Assembly (NCBI RefSeq): GCF_001613465.1
Contig: NZ_BDCK01000021.1
Span: forward strand, 108,805 to 172,804
Length of the DNA: 64,000 nt
Direction of reading: 5' to 3'
From: Nocardia niwae NBRC 108934 = DSM 45340
GTDB taxonomy: Bacteria > Actinomycetota > Actinomycetes > Mycobacteriales > Mycobacteriaceae
Shown in pieces: positions 43,597 to 51,938 of the stretch. Position 1 is the first letter of the stretch. Each line of letters opens with the position of its first letter. The notes under the pieces were generated by a model, which was given only the letters and a program-made list of their open reading frames with translations, had not been told where the DNA came from and searched no databases. Both the position numbers and the translations under genes were made by a program.

Positions 43597-45099
43597 ATGG
43601 TCCCGCAGGATTCGGGAATGGTTGCCGTTCGCAATATCCTCACCCGGTTGTGCAAACGGTCGGGGCTGAGCTCGGATCGGTTGCGCAGCACCGAGATCGA
43701 CGTGCTACCCCTGCTGGATCTGCTGGCCGTGCGGCAGTACGCGCGGCGCGCGGGCATCGAGCGGGAAGAGGCGGTGCTACCGCTGGTGCGCGATCTGGCG
43801 CTGCGATTGGATCCCACCGACCGGCTCGTCGTCGATGCGGAATTGTCGCTGGGGTTGCTGCGCGAAAATCCGCCCGCCGGTGTCGATCCCGGCCTGCTCT
43901 ACGCCGCGGATCTGGGTGAGCGGCGGGAATACCTCGCGCAGCAGTGGGCGGTGTTGCACGAAGCCGTTGGGGTGCAACCGATTCCGCGCACGCTGACGGT
44001 GCGCTCGCTGCGCGGGGCTCCCGAGCGCCGGGCGTTCACCGAGCTGGCCGCGCAGCTGGCCACGGCCTCGGTGTTCGACGGCGCGCACGTCGTCGACTTC
44101 CGCGAGCCCGCGCAAACCGTTGCCGCCGAGGAGGTTGCGGCCGATTCACCGGGCGTGGTCACGGTGATCGGTGACGCGGTGATTGACCACCTGTACGTGG
44201 TCGACCGGATCCCCGGGCCCGGAGGCACCGCGCGCGGCGCCTATCGGGAACATCCCGGCGGCAAGGGGCTCACCCGCGCGGTCGCGGCGGCCCGGCTCGG
44301 GTTGCGGGTGCGGCTGATCTCGGCGGTCGGCGACGACGACGCCGGTGGCCGCATCCTGGAATACCTGCGCAGCGAGCGCGTCGACACCGAACTGGTCAAA
44401 GTGGTGCCCTACGCCCCGACGCCGGTGACCGCCGTGATCGTGGCGGGCACCGGGGCGGCGAGCACGATCGGCTGCAAGGACGAGCGAATCCGGTTGAGCG
44501 CCCAGGACTTGCGCAGCGACGCCATCCGCACGGCGCTGGCGGCGTCGGAGGCGGTGCTGCTGACCTTCGAACAACCGACCGGGGTGATCGAGCAGGTCAT
44601 GGGGCAGTTGCGCGGCCTGCCGCAGCGGCCGCTGGTGGTCGTGCATCCGGCGCCGCGGCTGGATCGGCCCCAGTACCTGTATCAGCACCTGGGGGTGGTC
44701 GACTACCTCGTCGGCGGCGACAAGGATTTGCGCGCGCTGGCGATGGCGCCCGACGGCGCGCCCTCCGACGGGCAGCAGACCGCCACCCGCCTGCGCGCAC
44801 TCGGAGTGGGCACGGTGTGCGCGATCCAGGATTTCCGCTGCGCGGTGTGGTCCGACCAGCTCAGCGACCGATTCCAGCCGTTCCCGACGGCGCTGGAGGA
44901 CTCCGTCGGCGCTCACGCTGCCTTCTCCGCCGCCCTGGTATATCGTCTCGTTTCGACGCGCCGCCCCGCCGCACGCAACGACTACGTCTGGGCGACCGCC
45001 GCAATGGTGGCGACGCAATCGATCGGGGATGTCCCCGGGGCAATGCCACTGGTGAGTGAGGTCGAGCGAATCTACAAACTCGCTACGGAGGAGCATTGA
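43597..45099 (+). CDS. PfkB-like (ribokinase-fold) protein with N-terminal extension; catalytic Asp missing
   Basis: The protein has 500 residues. The first 165 or so form a helical domain I do not recognise (LTRLCKRSGLSSDRLRSTEI, and later RTLTVRSLRGAPERRAFTEL). From about 184 a PfkB fold is clear: VTVIGDAVIDHLYVVDRIPG, signature 1 near PGGKGLTRAVAAARLG (about 219-234), and GDDDAGGRILEYL. In signature 2 the usual D-T-x-G-A-G-D reads D435-S-V-G-A-H-A441, so the catalytic base Asp is Ala. Sugar kinase activity is therefore doubtful; ligand sensing or altered chemistry is possible. Its stop overlaps the next gene by 4 bp. Confidence 0.8.
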   Translation: MVPQDSGMVAVRNILTRLCKRSGLSSDRLRSTEIDVLPLLDLLAVRQYARRAGIEREEAVLPLVRDLALRLDPTDRLVVDAELSLGLLRENPPAGVDPGLLYAADLGERREYLAQQWAVLHEAVGVQPIPRTLTVRSLRGAPERRAFTELAAQLATASVFDGAHVVDFREPAQTVAAEEVAADSPGVVTVIGDAVIDHLYVVDRIPGPGGTARGAYREHPGGKGLTRAVAAARLGLRVRLISAVGDDDAGGRILEYLRSERVDTELVKVVPYAPTPVTAVIVAGTGAASTIGCKDERIRLSAQDLRSDAIRTALAASEAVLLTFEQPTGVIEQVMGQLRGLPQRPLVVVHPAPRLDRPQYLYQHLGVVDYLVGGDKDLRALAMAPDGAPSDGQQTATRLRALGVGTVCAIQDFRCAVWSDQLSDRFQPFPTALEDSVGAHAAFSAALVYRLVSTRRPAARNDYVWATAAMVATQSIGDVPGAMPLVSEVERIYKLATEEH

Positions 45100-45839
45100 C
45101 CAACGTTGTGGATCCTGCCGACACCGAGCATCGGTTCCGTCGTAACGGGCAAGATCTGCGAGTTCGGGTAGTGGGGTTGGACGAGGGCGGTGAGCGGGGG
45201 CACCTGCTGCTGTTCGGTGCGGTCGCCGACGGCTGCCTGGTGCGGGTGCACTCGCGCTGCCTGTACGGGGAGGCGCTGCGGTCGCAGGACTGCGACTGCG
45301 GGCCGGAGCTGGACAAGGCGCTTGATCTCATCCAGGCCGCCGGCTCGGGGGTTCTGGTCTACCTGGAGCAGGAAGGTCGCGGGGCGGGGCTGATCGCCAA
45401 GGCGCTGGGTTACCGGGAAAGCGAGCGCTCCGGCGCGGACACCTTCACCAGCTACGAGACCCTCGGCTACCCCGCCGATGCCCGCACCTACCTCGCCACC
45501 GCTCGTGCGCTGGCCGATCTCGGATTGCGCTCGGTGCAGCTGCTGACGAACAATCCCGCCAAGGTGGAGGCTCTGCGGCAGGAGGGGTTGCAGGTCACCG
45601 CGGTGCCGCTGCGTACGCGGGCGCTCAGCGAGCGGGCCCGCGACTATCTGGAGGCCAAGCGCACCCGGCGCAAGCACTGGATCCCCACCGACGCCGCGCC
45701 CTGGGCGCTCGACCAGGCGGATGCCGCTTCGCCCATGACCGACGAGCCCTCGGCCGTCGATCCGGTCGTGATCACCCCCGGGGAGAACATTCGTCCGCGT
45801 CCCGGGCCCGGCGCCGCGCCGGATCTGATCGGTGCCTGA
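45096..45839 (+). CDS. GTP cyclohydrolase II-like protein (RibA paralogue)
   Basis: The protein has 247 residues. Core features of GTP cyclohydrolase II are kept: zinc cysteines in HSRCLYGEALRSQDCDCG, LVYLEQEGRGAGL, the Arg in ADARTY and LLTNNPAKVEAL. The substrate loop that normally reads DTVEAN or DTVDAN is instead DTFTSYETLGY, so the product or substrate may differ from the riboflavin enzyme. No DHBP synthase domain is fused and no riboflavin genes are near. A TTG start overlaps the upstream kinase-like stop (TTGA), with GGAGG just upstream, so the pair is translated together. The last 50 residues look disordered. Confidence 0.8.
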   Translation: MTNVVDPADTEHRFRRNGQDLRVRVVGLDEGGERGHLLLFGAVADGCLVRVHSRCLYGEALRSQDCDCGPELDKALDLIQAAGSGVLVYLEQEGRGAGLIAKALGYRESERSGADTFTSYETLGYPADARTYLATARALADLGLRSVQLLTNNPAKVEALRQEGLQVTAVPLRTRALSERARDYLEAKRTRRKHWIPTDAAPWALDQADAASPMTDEPSAVDPVVITPGENIRPRPGPGAAPDLIGA

Positions 45840-46026
45840 ACGATTGTTGAAGTTTGCCCCATCCGGCTTCCCTCCTGTGGCTACCATGAGTGAGCCGCGC
45901 CACATGTGGCGCCGACTCGTGAGAGGCTGACAGCGCATTCGCCGCATCGTGTCAGGATTCGAGTCTCGGACCGGCCACCGGCGGATACCGGCGTCCGGTC
46001 ACGCCAGCGCTATCGGGAACAGGGAT

Positions 46027-47859
46027 ATGACGACAACAGAAATCGGATACGCGCACCAGTCGGGCAAGACGGTGTACACCGTCCCCGCCGCATTCCAGGA
46101 GACCGCACGGCTGCGTCCGGACCAGATCGCCTTGCGCAAGGTGGGGGGCACGCAGGAATACACCTGGCGCGAGTACGCCGAACGAGTGCGCGCGATCGCC
46201 GCGGGCCTGGCCGCCCTCGGCGTCGGTCACGGTGACACCGTCGGCATCATGCTCACCAACCGCCCCGAGTTCAACCTCGTCGACACCGCCGCGTTGCACC
46301 TGGGCGCCACTCCGTTCTCCATCTACAACACCAGCTCCCCCGAGCAGATCACCCATCTGTTCACCAACGCGGGCAACAAAGTCGTGGTCACCGAACAGGT
46401 GTTCCTCGACCGGATCACCGCCTCCGGGGTGCCGATCGAGCACATCGTCATGGTCGACGGGCCCGCCGAAGGCGCCGTCACCCTGGAACAGGTCGAGTCC
46501 GCGCCCGCCGCCGACTTCGATTTCGACGCCGCCTGGCAGGCCGTCGGCCCCGACGACCTGGCCACCCTGATCTACACCTCCGGCACCACCGGGCCGTCCA
46601 AGGGCGTGGAGATCACCCACCGCAACGTGCTCGCCCAGATCATCGCCCTGGTCAACGGCCCGCTGCAGGTCGGCTTGGACGACCGCACGGTGTCCTACCT
46701 GCCCGCCGCGCACGTCGCCGACCGGATCTCCGGGCACGCGATCAACCTGCTCACCGGCATCCAGATCACCACCGTGCCCGATCCGCGCGAAGTCGCCGCC
46801 GCCCTGCCCGACGCGCGCCCGACCATCTTCTTCGGTGTCCCGCGGGTCTGGCAGAAGATCAAGGCCGGAGTGGAGGGCAAACTCGCCGAAGAACCGAGCC
46901 CGGTCAAGAAAGCGCTGGCCAACTGGGCGATCAGCACCGGAATCGCGGCCGCGCGCGCCGATCTGGCAGGTAAAGGCCGCGGTCCCCTGCTCGCAGCGCA
47001 GCACAGGATCGCCGAGACGCTGGTGCTGTCCAAGCTGCGTCACGCCCTCGGGCTGGACCAGTTGGGCGTCGCCTCCTCCGGCGCCGCCCCCATCCCGCCG
47101 GAGACCCTGGAATACTTCCTCGGCCTCGGTTTCACCGTCAGCGAGGTCTGGGGCATGTCCGAGATCACCGGCGTGGGCACCTACACCGAGCTGGACAAGC
47201 CCCGCCCCGGCTCGGTCGGGCGCGCGGTCGACGGCATGGAATTGCGACTGGACGCCGACGGCGAGGTGCTCGTACGCGGCCCGATAGTCACCCGTGGTTA
47301 CCGCAACATGCCCGACAAGACCGCCGAAGCCATCGACTCCGACGGCTGGCTGCGCACCGGCGACATCGGCACCCTCGACGCCGACGGCTACCTGCGGATC
47401 GTGGACCGCAAGAAGGAACTGATCATCAACGAGGCGGGCAAGAACATCGCCCCCACCAACATCGAGAACTCGGTGAAGGCCGTCTCCTCGCTGATCGGCC
47501 AGGTCGTCGCCATCGGCGACGCCAAGCCTTACATCGCCGCCCTGATCGTGCTCGACCCCGACGTGGCCGCCCTCCGCGCCAAGGAACTCGACGCCACCGG
47601 CGAGGACCTCGCCACCCTGGCCACCCGCCGGCAGATCATCGACGAGGTCGTGGCCGCGGTCCAGGCCGGCAACGCCAAACTCTCGCGGGTGGAGCAGATC
47701 AAGCGGTTCACCATCCTCGGCGCCGTCTGGGAACCCGGCGGCGACGAACTCACCCCGAAGATGTCGCTCAAGCGCGCCCCCATCGCGGCCAAGTACCAGG
47801 CCGACATCCAGGCGCTGTACGCCAAGGAACCCTCCGAGCGGGTGATCAGCGTCAAGTAG
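46027..47859 (+). CDS. Long-chain acyl-CoA synthetase (AMP-forming)
   Basis: This 610-residue ANL enzyme shows YTSGTTGPSKG, GAAPIPPETLEYFLGLG, GMSEITG and DRKKELIINEAGKNIAP in order. It matches the other ligase of the window (19696-21537) along its whole length, including TWREYA, SVYN/SIYNT and the C-terminal LSRVEQIKRFT, so the two are paralogues. It would activate long-chain fatty acids for lipid synthesis or degradation. The ATG at 46027 gives the family N-terminus. A strong hairpin follows the stop. Confidence 0.92.
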   Translation: MTTTEIGYAHQSGKTVYTVPAAFQETARLRPDQIALRKVGGTQEYTWREYAERVRAIAAGLAALGVGHGDTVGIMLTNRPEFNLVDTAALHLGATPFSIYNTSSPEQITHLFTNAGNKVVVTEQVFLDRITASGVPIEHIVMVDGPAEGAVTLEQVESAPAADFDFDAAWQAVGPDDLATLIYTSGTTGPSKGVEITHRNVLAQIIALVNGPLQVGLDDRTVSYLPAAHVADRISGHAINLLTGIQITTVPDPREVAAALPDARPTIFFGVPRVWQKIKAGVEGKLAEEPSPVKKALANWAISTGIAAARADLAGKGRGPLLAAQHRIAETLVLSKLRHALGLDQLGVASSGAAPIPPETLEYFLGLGFTVSEVWGMSEITGVGTYTELDKPRPGSVGRAVDGMELRLDADGEVLVRGPIVTRGYRNMPDKTAEAIDSDGWLRTGDIGTLDADGYLRIVDRKKELIINEAGKNIAPTNIENSVKAVSSLIGQVVAIGDAKPYIAALIVLDPDVAALRAKELDATGEDLATLATRRQIIDEVVAAVQAGNAKLSRVEQIKRFTILGAVWEPGGDELTPKMSLKRAPIAAKYQADIQALYAKEPSERVISVK

Positions 47860-47865
47860 GTTCGC

Positions 47866-47910
47866 GCAAGCGCTGTGGCCCAGGGAACTGCCCGGGTTCA
47901 CAGCGCTTGC
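47866..47910. terminator. Hairpin with 12-bp stem after acyl-CoA ligase
   Basis: GCAAGCGCTGTG (47866-47877) and CACAGCGCTTGC (47899-47910) are exact complements, 6 nt after the stop, around a 21-nt loop that itself contains CCCGGG. No T-run is present. It is a likely intrinsic terminator of the type used in actinobacteria. Confidence 0.65.
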
Positions 47911-48019
47911 GGCTCTCACGGCGCTGGGATCCCATCGCGTCGATGCACGGGGATGGACGTATGAGGGGTGCAAGCCGGACGCAAGGGCGGTGCAACCCCT
48001 GCCCGCCACCCTCGTCACC

Positions 48020-49150
48020 ATGACCAATCCAGTAACGATCATCGGCGCCGGACTCGGCGGACTCGCTCTGGCCCGCGTCCTGCACCTCCACGGCATCCCG
48101 GCCGCGGTGTACGAGGCCGAACCGACCCCGACGGCACGCACACAGGGCGGCATGCTCGACATCCACGACTACAACGGTCAGCTCGCGCTCGAGGCGGCGG
48201 GCCTGATGGAGGAATTCCGCGGCCTCGTCCTGGAGGGCCGCCAGGCCATGCGGATCCTCGACCCGAACGGGACGGTTCTGCTCGACAAGCCCGACGACGG
48301 CACCGGTGGACGCCCCGAGGTGCAGCGCGGCGAACTGCGACAACTCCTGCTCGACTCGCTGCCGACCGGCACCGTCCGGTGGGGCAGGAAACTCAGCAGT
48401 GTTCGTCCTCTCGGCGCAGGCCGCCACGAGGTGACCTTCGCCGATGGCGGCACGCTCGTCACGAGCCTGCTCGTCGGCGCCGACGGCGCGTGGTCACGGG
48501 TACGGCCGCTGCTGTCCACCGCCATGCCCGACTACACCGGCGAGTCGTTCGTCGAGACCTACCTGTACGACGCCGACACCCGCCACCCCGCCGCCGCGGC
48601 AGCGGTCGGCGGCGGGTCGATGTCGGCACCCTCGCCGGGCCGAGAGATCCACGCGCACCGGGAAGAGGGCGACACCCTGCACGCCTACGTGGTGCTCGCC
48701 AGGCCGTACGACTGGTTCGCCGCCATCGACTTCACCGATGCCGCCGCGGCCACCGCACGGATCGCGCAGGAGTTCGACGGCTGGGCCCCGCAACTCACCG
48801 CGCTGATCACCGACGCCGACCTCCCGCCGGTCTGGCGCCCGCATCACACCCTGCCGGTCGGGCACCGGTGGGATCGGGTGCCGGGGGTGACCCTGCTCGG
48901 CGATGCCGCCCACCTCATGCCCACGAACGGCGAAGGCGCCAACCTGGCCCTACTCGATGGCGCCGAACTCGGCAACGCCCTCGCCACGCACCCCGGCGAC
49001 ATCGAGACGGCCCTCACCGAATACGAGCGGGACATGTTCGCCCGCAGCACCGAGGTCGCCACCGAAAGCGCCGAACTCTTCGGAGACCGGTACGACGGCA
49101 CGGCCGAGGGACTGGTCGCCGCGTTCACCGCACCAGAGCGCACTTCCTGA
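48020..49150 (+). CDS. FAD-dependent monooxygenase (TetX/PHBH type)
   Basis: This roughly 376-residue group A flavoprotein hydroxylase has the FAD dinucleotide motif IIGAGLGGLALARVL at residues 6-20. VQRGELRQLLLDSL (Arg region contacting FAD/NADPH) lies mid-protein, with LVGADGAWSRVRPLL (DG motif) at about 155-169 and LLGDAAHLMPTNGEGANLAL (GD motif) at about 289-308. It hydroxylates an aromatic or polycyclic substrate with NAD(P)H and oxygen; relatives inactivate tetracyclines, but the substrate is unknown. The GTG at 47990 is an alternative start; neither has a strong Shine-Dalgarno sequence. Confidence 0.87.
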   Translation: MTNPVTIIGAGLGGLALARVLHLHGIPAAVYEAEPTPTARTQGGMLDIHDYNGQLALEAAGLMEEFRGLVLEGRQAMRILDPNGTVLLDKPDDGTGGRPEVQRGELRQLLLDSLPTGTVRWGRKLSSVRPLGAGRHEVTFADGGTLVTSLLVGADGAWSRVRPLLSTAMPDYTGESFVETYLYDADTRHPAAAAAVGGGSMSAPSPGREIHAHREEGDTLHAYVVLARPYDWFAAIDFTDAAAATARIAQEFDGWAPQLTALITDADLPPVWRPHHTLPVGHRWDRVPGVTLLGDAAHLMPTNGEGANLALLDGAELGNALATHPGDIETALTEYERDMFARSTEVATESAELFGDRYDGTAEGLVAAFTAPERTS

Positions 49151-49292
49151 GCCCCGGCCACCGCGCCGGGCGTCCGCACCTGCCGCAGGGCGCGCGTTGA
49201 TCGACCATCCGGATTCGCTCCGGATCGGTGGGACCACCGGGCTTCTCAACGCGCGCCCCTGCCGGGGCCGCAGCGGTTCGGGCTGCCGACTC

Positions 49293-49601
49293 TCACGGCT
49301 CCAGATACAACCTCTCGCACGGCAGTCGCGGATACCCGTCGGTGTCGTTCATCGAAACCTCGACCGCATCGTGCCAATGCCGGGCACGCCACTCCTGCAC
49401 GAACAAGCACGCCGCGGTCAGGCAGGCGACGAAGTCCATCCGGACCCCATGCCAGAACACCGACAGATGGACATCCGCTCGGAGGGAAGCGGAGAGCCGC
49501 GGTGCTCGGCATCGTTCACCGCTGCGGCTCCCTTGCCGGTTGCCGCACCTCGAGATCGCGGCGCTCGAATCCCCCGCATGCCACGGTGTTCCACGGTTCA
49601 T
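49293..49601 (-). CDS. Hypothetical protein, 102 residues
   Basis: The C-terminal half (DVHLSVFWHGVRMDFVACLT, then LFVQEWRARHWHDAVEV and LPCERLYLEP) has a protein-like pattern and normal codon use; the N-terminal half is Arg/Ser-rich. The ATG is 5 bp after the stop of the 162-residue gene, suggesting an operon. Its family is not recognised, but it appears to belong with the HTH/DUF397 locus. It is missed if only the longer overlapping frame is considered. Confidence 0.5.
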   Translation of the reverse strand: MNRGTPWHAGDSSAAISRCGNRQGSRSGERCRAPRLSASLRADVHLSVFWHGVRMDFVACLTAACLFVQEWRARHWHDAVEVSMNDTDGYPRLPCERLYLEP

Positions 49602-49606
49602 TCTGT

Positions 49607-50095
49607 TCACGCATACGCGATGCCTCGCTTCCGGCGCGCGATGCTTTCGGCCACGCAACCACGGACAGCGGCCACAACGACGCGCCCGGAGGGGCGGAAT
49701 CCGCTGCCGGGGAGAGCGACCCACGCGCGGAAGATGGTCCCGCGATCGGCCGGACTCGGCAACGCTACGGTTCCGCCCGCGCGCACCAACGAGACATTGA
49801 GCCGGAACATCTCCGCGAACAACGTGATGTCGTCGGGCAGATCGGGCTGCGTCAGATACGTCCAGCGCTTCGACCGGGGATGCGACATGATCGGCCCGAT
49901 CGCGTGATGGTGCCGCTGCATCCAGACCTTCACGTCCTGCCCCAGCGTGGCGGGCATGATCACCGCCCACGCCACGCCCATGCGTAGGACTATGCGACCC
50001 AGCTGAGGTGGATCTACCTCCGTGGGCAGGTCGCACACCCGCCGGTAGTAAGCGCATCGTGACAGTGGCGTGTCGCCAAAAGGTACATGGACCAT
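49607..50095 (-). CDS. Hypothetical protein, 162 residues, linked to an HTH/DUF397 locus
   Basis: The sequence is structured but not recognised: FGDTPLSRCAYYRRVCDLPT at residues 6-25, VDPPQLGRIVLRMGVAWAVI next, then WMQRHHHAIGPIMSHPRSKR. Conserved-looking Cys and His clusters might bind metal, but no known motif fits. GTAGGGGG precedes the ATG. It is divergent from the HTH regulator at 50338 and may be one of its targets. Confidence 0.6.
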   Translation of the reverse strand: MVHVPFGDTPLSRCAYYRRVCDLPTEVDPPQLGRIVLRMGVAWAVIMPATLGQDVKVWMQRHHHAIGPIMSHPRSKRWTYLTQPDLPDDITLFAEMFRLNVSLVRAGGTVALPSPADRGTIFRAWVALPGSGFRPSGRVVVAAVRGCVAESIARRKRGIAYA

Positions 50096-50107
50096 CGAAC
50101 CCCCTAC

Positions 50108-50323
50108 TCAATCGCGCAAATGGTTGAGATGCGCCACCTTCGAGGCAGGTCTCCGCTGCGAGTCGAGATGCTCACGGAGACTTGGTGTTCCGCTCGCATG
50201 GCTGGGCGCGCTTTCAGTAGACACCTGAGCGCGACCTTTTGGAATATTCCATGGCGCGAGTAACCTCAGTTTCTCCCCGTCTTCCAGACTTACTGCGAAG
50301 ACCCTTCCAAATTCACACCGCAC
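50108..50323 (-). CDS. Possible small protein, 71 residues
   Basis: A GTG-started frame (MRCEFGRVFAVSLEDGEKLR, and so on) fills the space between the divergent HTH gene and the 162-residue gene and ends 12 bp before the latter. Its third codon positions are less GC-rich than in the neighbours, which argues against strong coding selection or suggests transferred DNA. It could instead be the untranslated leader and promoter region of both flanking genes. Confidence 0.3.
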   Translation of the reverse strand: MRCEFGRVFAVSLEDGEKLRLLAPWNIPKGRAQVSTESAPSHASGTPSLREHLDSQRRPASKVAHLNHLRD

Positions 50324-50337
50324 CGTGAGGTTGGCTA

Positions 50338-51216
50338 ATGACTGAGAGTCCGGGCTCCACAGTTCCTCGTCGCATGCTGGGGCGCAGACTGCGTCAGCTA
50401 CGCGAGGCGTCCGGCGCGACCGTCGCGCACGCGTGCAAGGTGATCGAGGTGTCCCCGCAGACGATGTGGCGGCTGGAGGGCGGCCAGGCTGTCAAACTCA
50501 AGGACCTCTACATCAAAGCCCTCTGTGAACTGTATGGAGCAACGGAGGACGACACCGCAGCGCTGATGGGCCTGGTGCGGGAGACCAAGAGGACCGGATG
50601 GTGGCACGCCTACGGCGATGCGGTACCGACCTACTTCGATCTGTATCTCGGGCTCGAAGAAGCCGCCCGGAAGCTGACCACCTTCCATCTGACCTTGCTG
50701 CCCGGCTTGCTCCAGACTCCCGCTTACCGGCGAGCAGTGATCTGGGGTGCTTATCCAGGTATGCCTACCGCCGATGTCGAGCGTCGAATCGAGATCGCCA
50801 CCAAGCGTCAGGAGCGCTTGAAGGAAGCGCGCAACCGCTTCACCATGAATGTATTTCTCGGAGAGGCCGGACTGCGGTATGAGGTTGGCGGGCGGCCGGT
50901 TATGACGGAACAACTCCACCATCTCTTGGCCGTATCGCGGCTGCCGACCGTCACGCTGCGTGTGTTGCCATTTCGCACCGAGCGCGTATTGCCGCTGGTA
51001 GCAGGGTCCTTCACGGTGATGGAGTTCCCAGCGCTGCTGTCATTTACCGAACCTCCCGTGGTGTACGTTGAGGGTTACACGGGTGCCCTCTACCTGGACA
51101 AGCCCAGTGAAATCGATCAATACACAACAGCATGTAAGGCGGTTCATGCCGCCGCGCTGGATGAGCAGGAAACCAGGGAACTGGTGTCGAAGATCGCTAA
51201 GGAGTATGGCGAGTGA
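50338..51216 (+). CDS. HTH regulator with DUF5753 domain (Scr1/WhiJ-like)
   Basis: This 292-residue protein has an XRE-type HTH at about residues 10-65 (LGRRLRQLREASGATVAHAC, then VSPQTMWRLEGG). DUF5753 follows from about residue 100 (LLPGLLQTPAYRRAVI, EAGLRYEVGG, LPTVTLRVLPF). In Streptomyces and Nocardia such regulators occur next to DUF397 genes in many copies and influence development and antibiotic production. Its stop overlaps the DUF397 start by 4 bp. Base use is somewhat lower in GC than its surroundings. Confidence 0.9.
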   Translation: MTESPGSTVPRRMLGRRLRQLREASGATVAHACKVIEVSPQTMWRLEGGQAVKLKDLYIKALCELYGATEDDTAALMGLVRETKRTGWWHAYGDAVPTYFDLYLGLEEAARKLTTFHLTLLPGLLQTPAYRRAVIWGAYPGMPTADVERRIEIATKRQERLKEARNRFTMNVFLGEAGLRYEVGGRPVMTEQLHHLLAVSRLPTVTLRVLPFRTERVLPLVAGSFTVMEFPALLSFTEPPVVYVEGYTGALYLDKPSEIDQYTTACKAVHAAALDEQETRELVSKIAKEYGE

Positions 51217-51419
51217 GTACCGACCCGACCAAGGCGGCGTGGTTCAAAAGCAGTCGCAGCGGGCCCAACCAGGATTGCGTCGAGGTGGCATACCTGGAGG
51301 ACGGGACGATCGGTATGAGGGACTCCAAGAATCCGGCGGGCCCGGCGCTGGTGTTCACGCCACGGGCGTGGGACGCATTCACGGCTCGGTTGGCGCAAGG
51401 CTGGTTCGATCAGCCGTAG
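51213..51419 (+). CDS. DUF397 domain protein
   Basis: This 68-residue protein has the family core AWFKSSRSGPNQDCVEVAYL at about residues 9-28, a DSKNPAGPALVF strand and W-D-A-F-T/W-F near the end. DUF397 proteins act with their partner HTH protein, probably by binding it; a toxin-antitoxin-like relation has been proposed. The 4-bp overlap with the HTH gene supports joint production. Confidence 0.9.
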   Translation: MSTDPTKAAWFKSSRSGPNQDCVEVAYLEDGTIGMRDSKNPAGPALVFTPRAWDAFTARLAQGWFDQP

Positions 51420-51455
51420 ACGAATCAGAAGCTCGAGAAAAAGTTTCGTGGCGGA

Positions 51456-51482
51456 TGTCGAGAACGTCGTGACGGCTCCGTC
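51456..51482 (+). promoter_or_regulatory. Candidate ECF42-type promoter
   Basis: TGTCGA (51456-51461), a 17-nt spacer and CGTC (51479-51482) lie about 50 bp before the DGPF gene. From memory, ECF42 sigma factors recognise TGTCGA and a CGA/TC-type -10 element. The position suggests autoregulation of this sigma factor operon. Confidence 0.5.
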
Positions 51483-51530
51483 CCAGGGGTGAGCGACCGA
51501 CGAGGGTCGCACGTTCCGAAGGAGAATGTC

Positions 51531-51938
51531 ATGGCGAAGTACCTGCTGCTCAAGCACTACCGGGGCGCTCCGGCCGCGGTCAACGACGTGCCGATGGACC
51601 AGTGGACGCCCGGCGAGATCGAGGCGCACATCCAGTACATGAACGACTTCGCGGCTCGCTTGGAAGGCAGTGGTGAGTTCGTCGACGGCCAGGCCCTGGC
51701 GCCGGAAGGCGCCTGGGTCCGCTACGACGGCGAGGGCAAACCGCCGGTGACCGACGGTCCGTTCGCGGAGACCAAGGACCTGATCGCGGGCTGGATGATC
51801 ATCGATGTCGACTCCTACGAGCGCGCGGTCGAGCTGGCCGGTGAGTTGTCCGCGGCGCCCGGCGCGGGCGGCAAGCCGATCCACGAGTGGCTCGAAGTGC
51901 GGCCGTTGCTGACCGCCCCGCCGACCGTCACCGAATGA
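51531..51938 (+). CDS. YCII-related DGPF-domain protein
   Basis: This 135-residue dimeric alpha-beta barrel protein has VTDGPFAETKDLIAGWMIID at about residues 70-89, containing the DGPF motif, and IHEWLEVRPL at the end. Such proteins are consistently encoded beside ECF42 sigma factors, as here, but their biochemical role is unresolved. AAGGAG lies 6 nt before the ATG at 51531. The stop overlaps the sigma factor ATG (ATGA). Confidence 0.9.
   Translation: MAKYLLLKHYRGAPAAVNDVPMDQWTPGEIEAHIQYMNDFAARLEGSGEFVDGQALAPEGAWVRYDGEGKPPVTDGPFAETKDLIAGWMIIDVDSYERAVELAGELSAAPGAGGKPIHEWLEVRPLLTAPPTVTE

Noticed and set aside
45096..45839. Naming the cyclohydrolase ribA
   Set aside because: The substrate loop differs from riboflavin-pathway enzymes and no rib genes are near, so the symbol was withheld.
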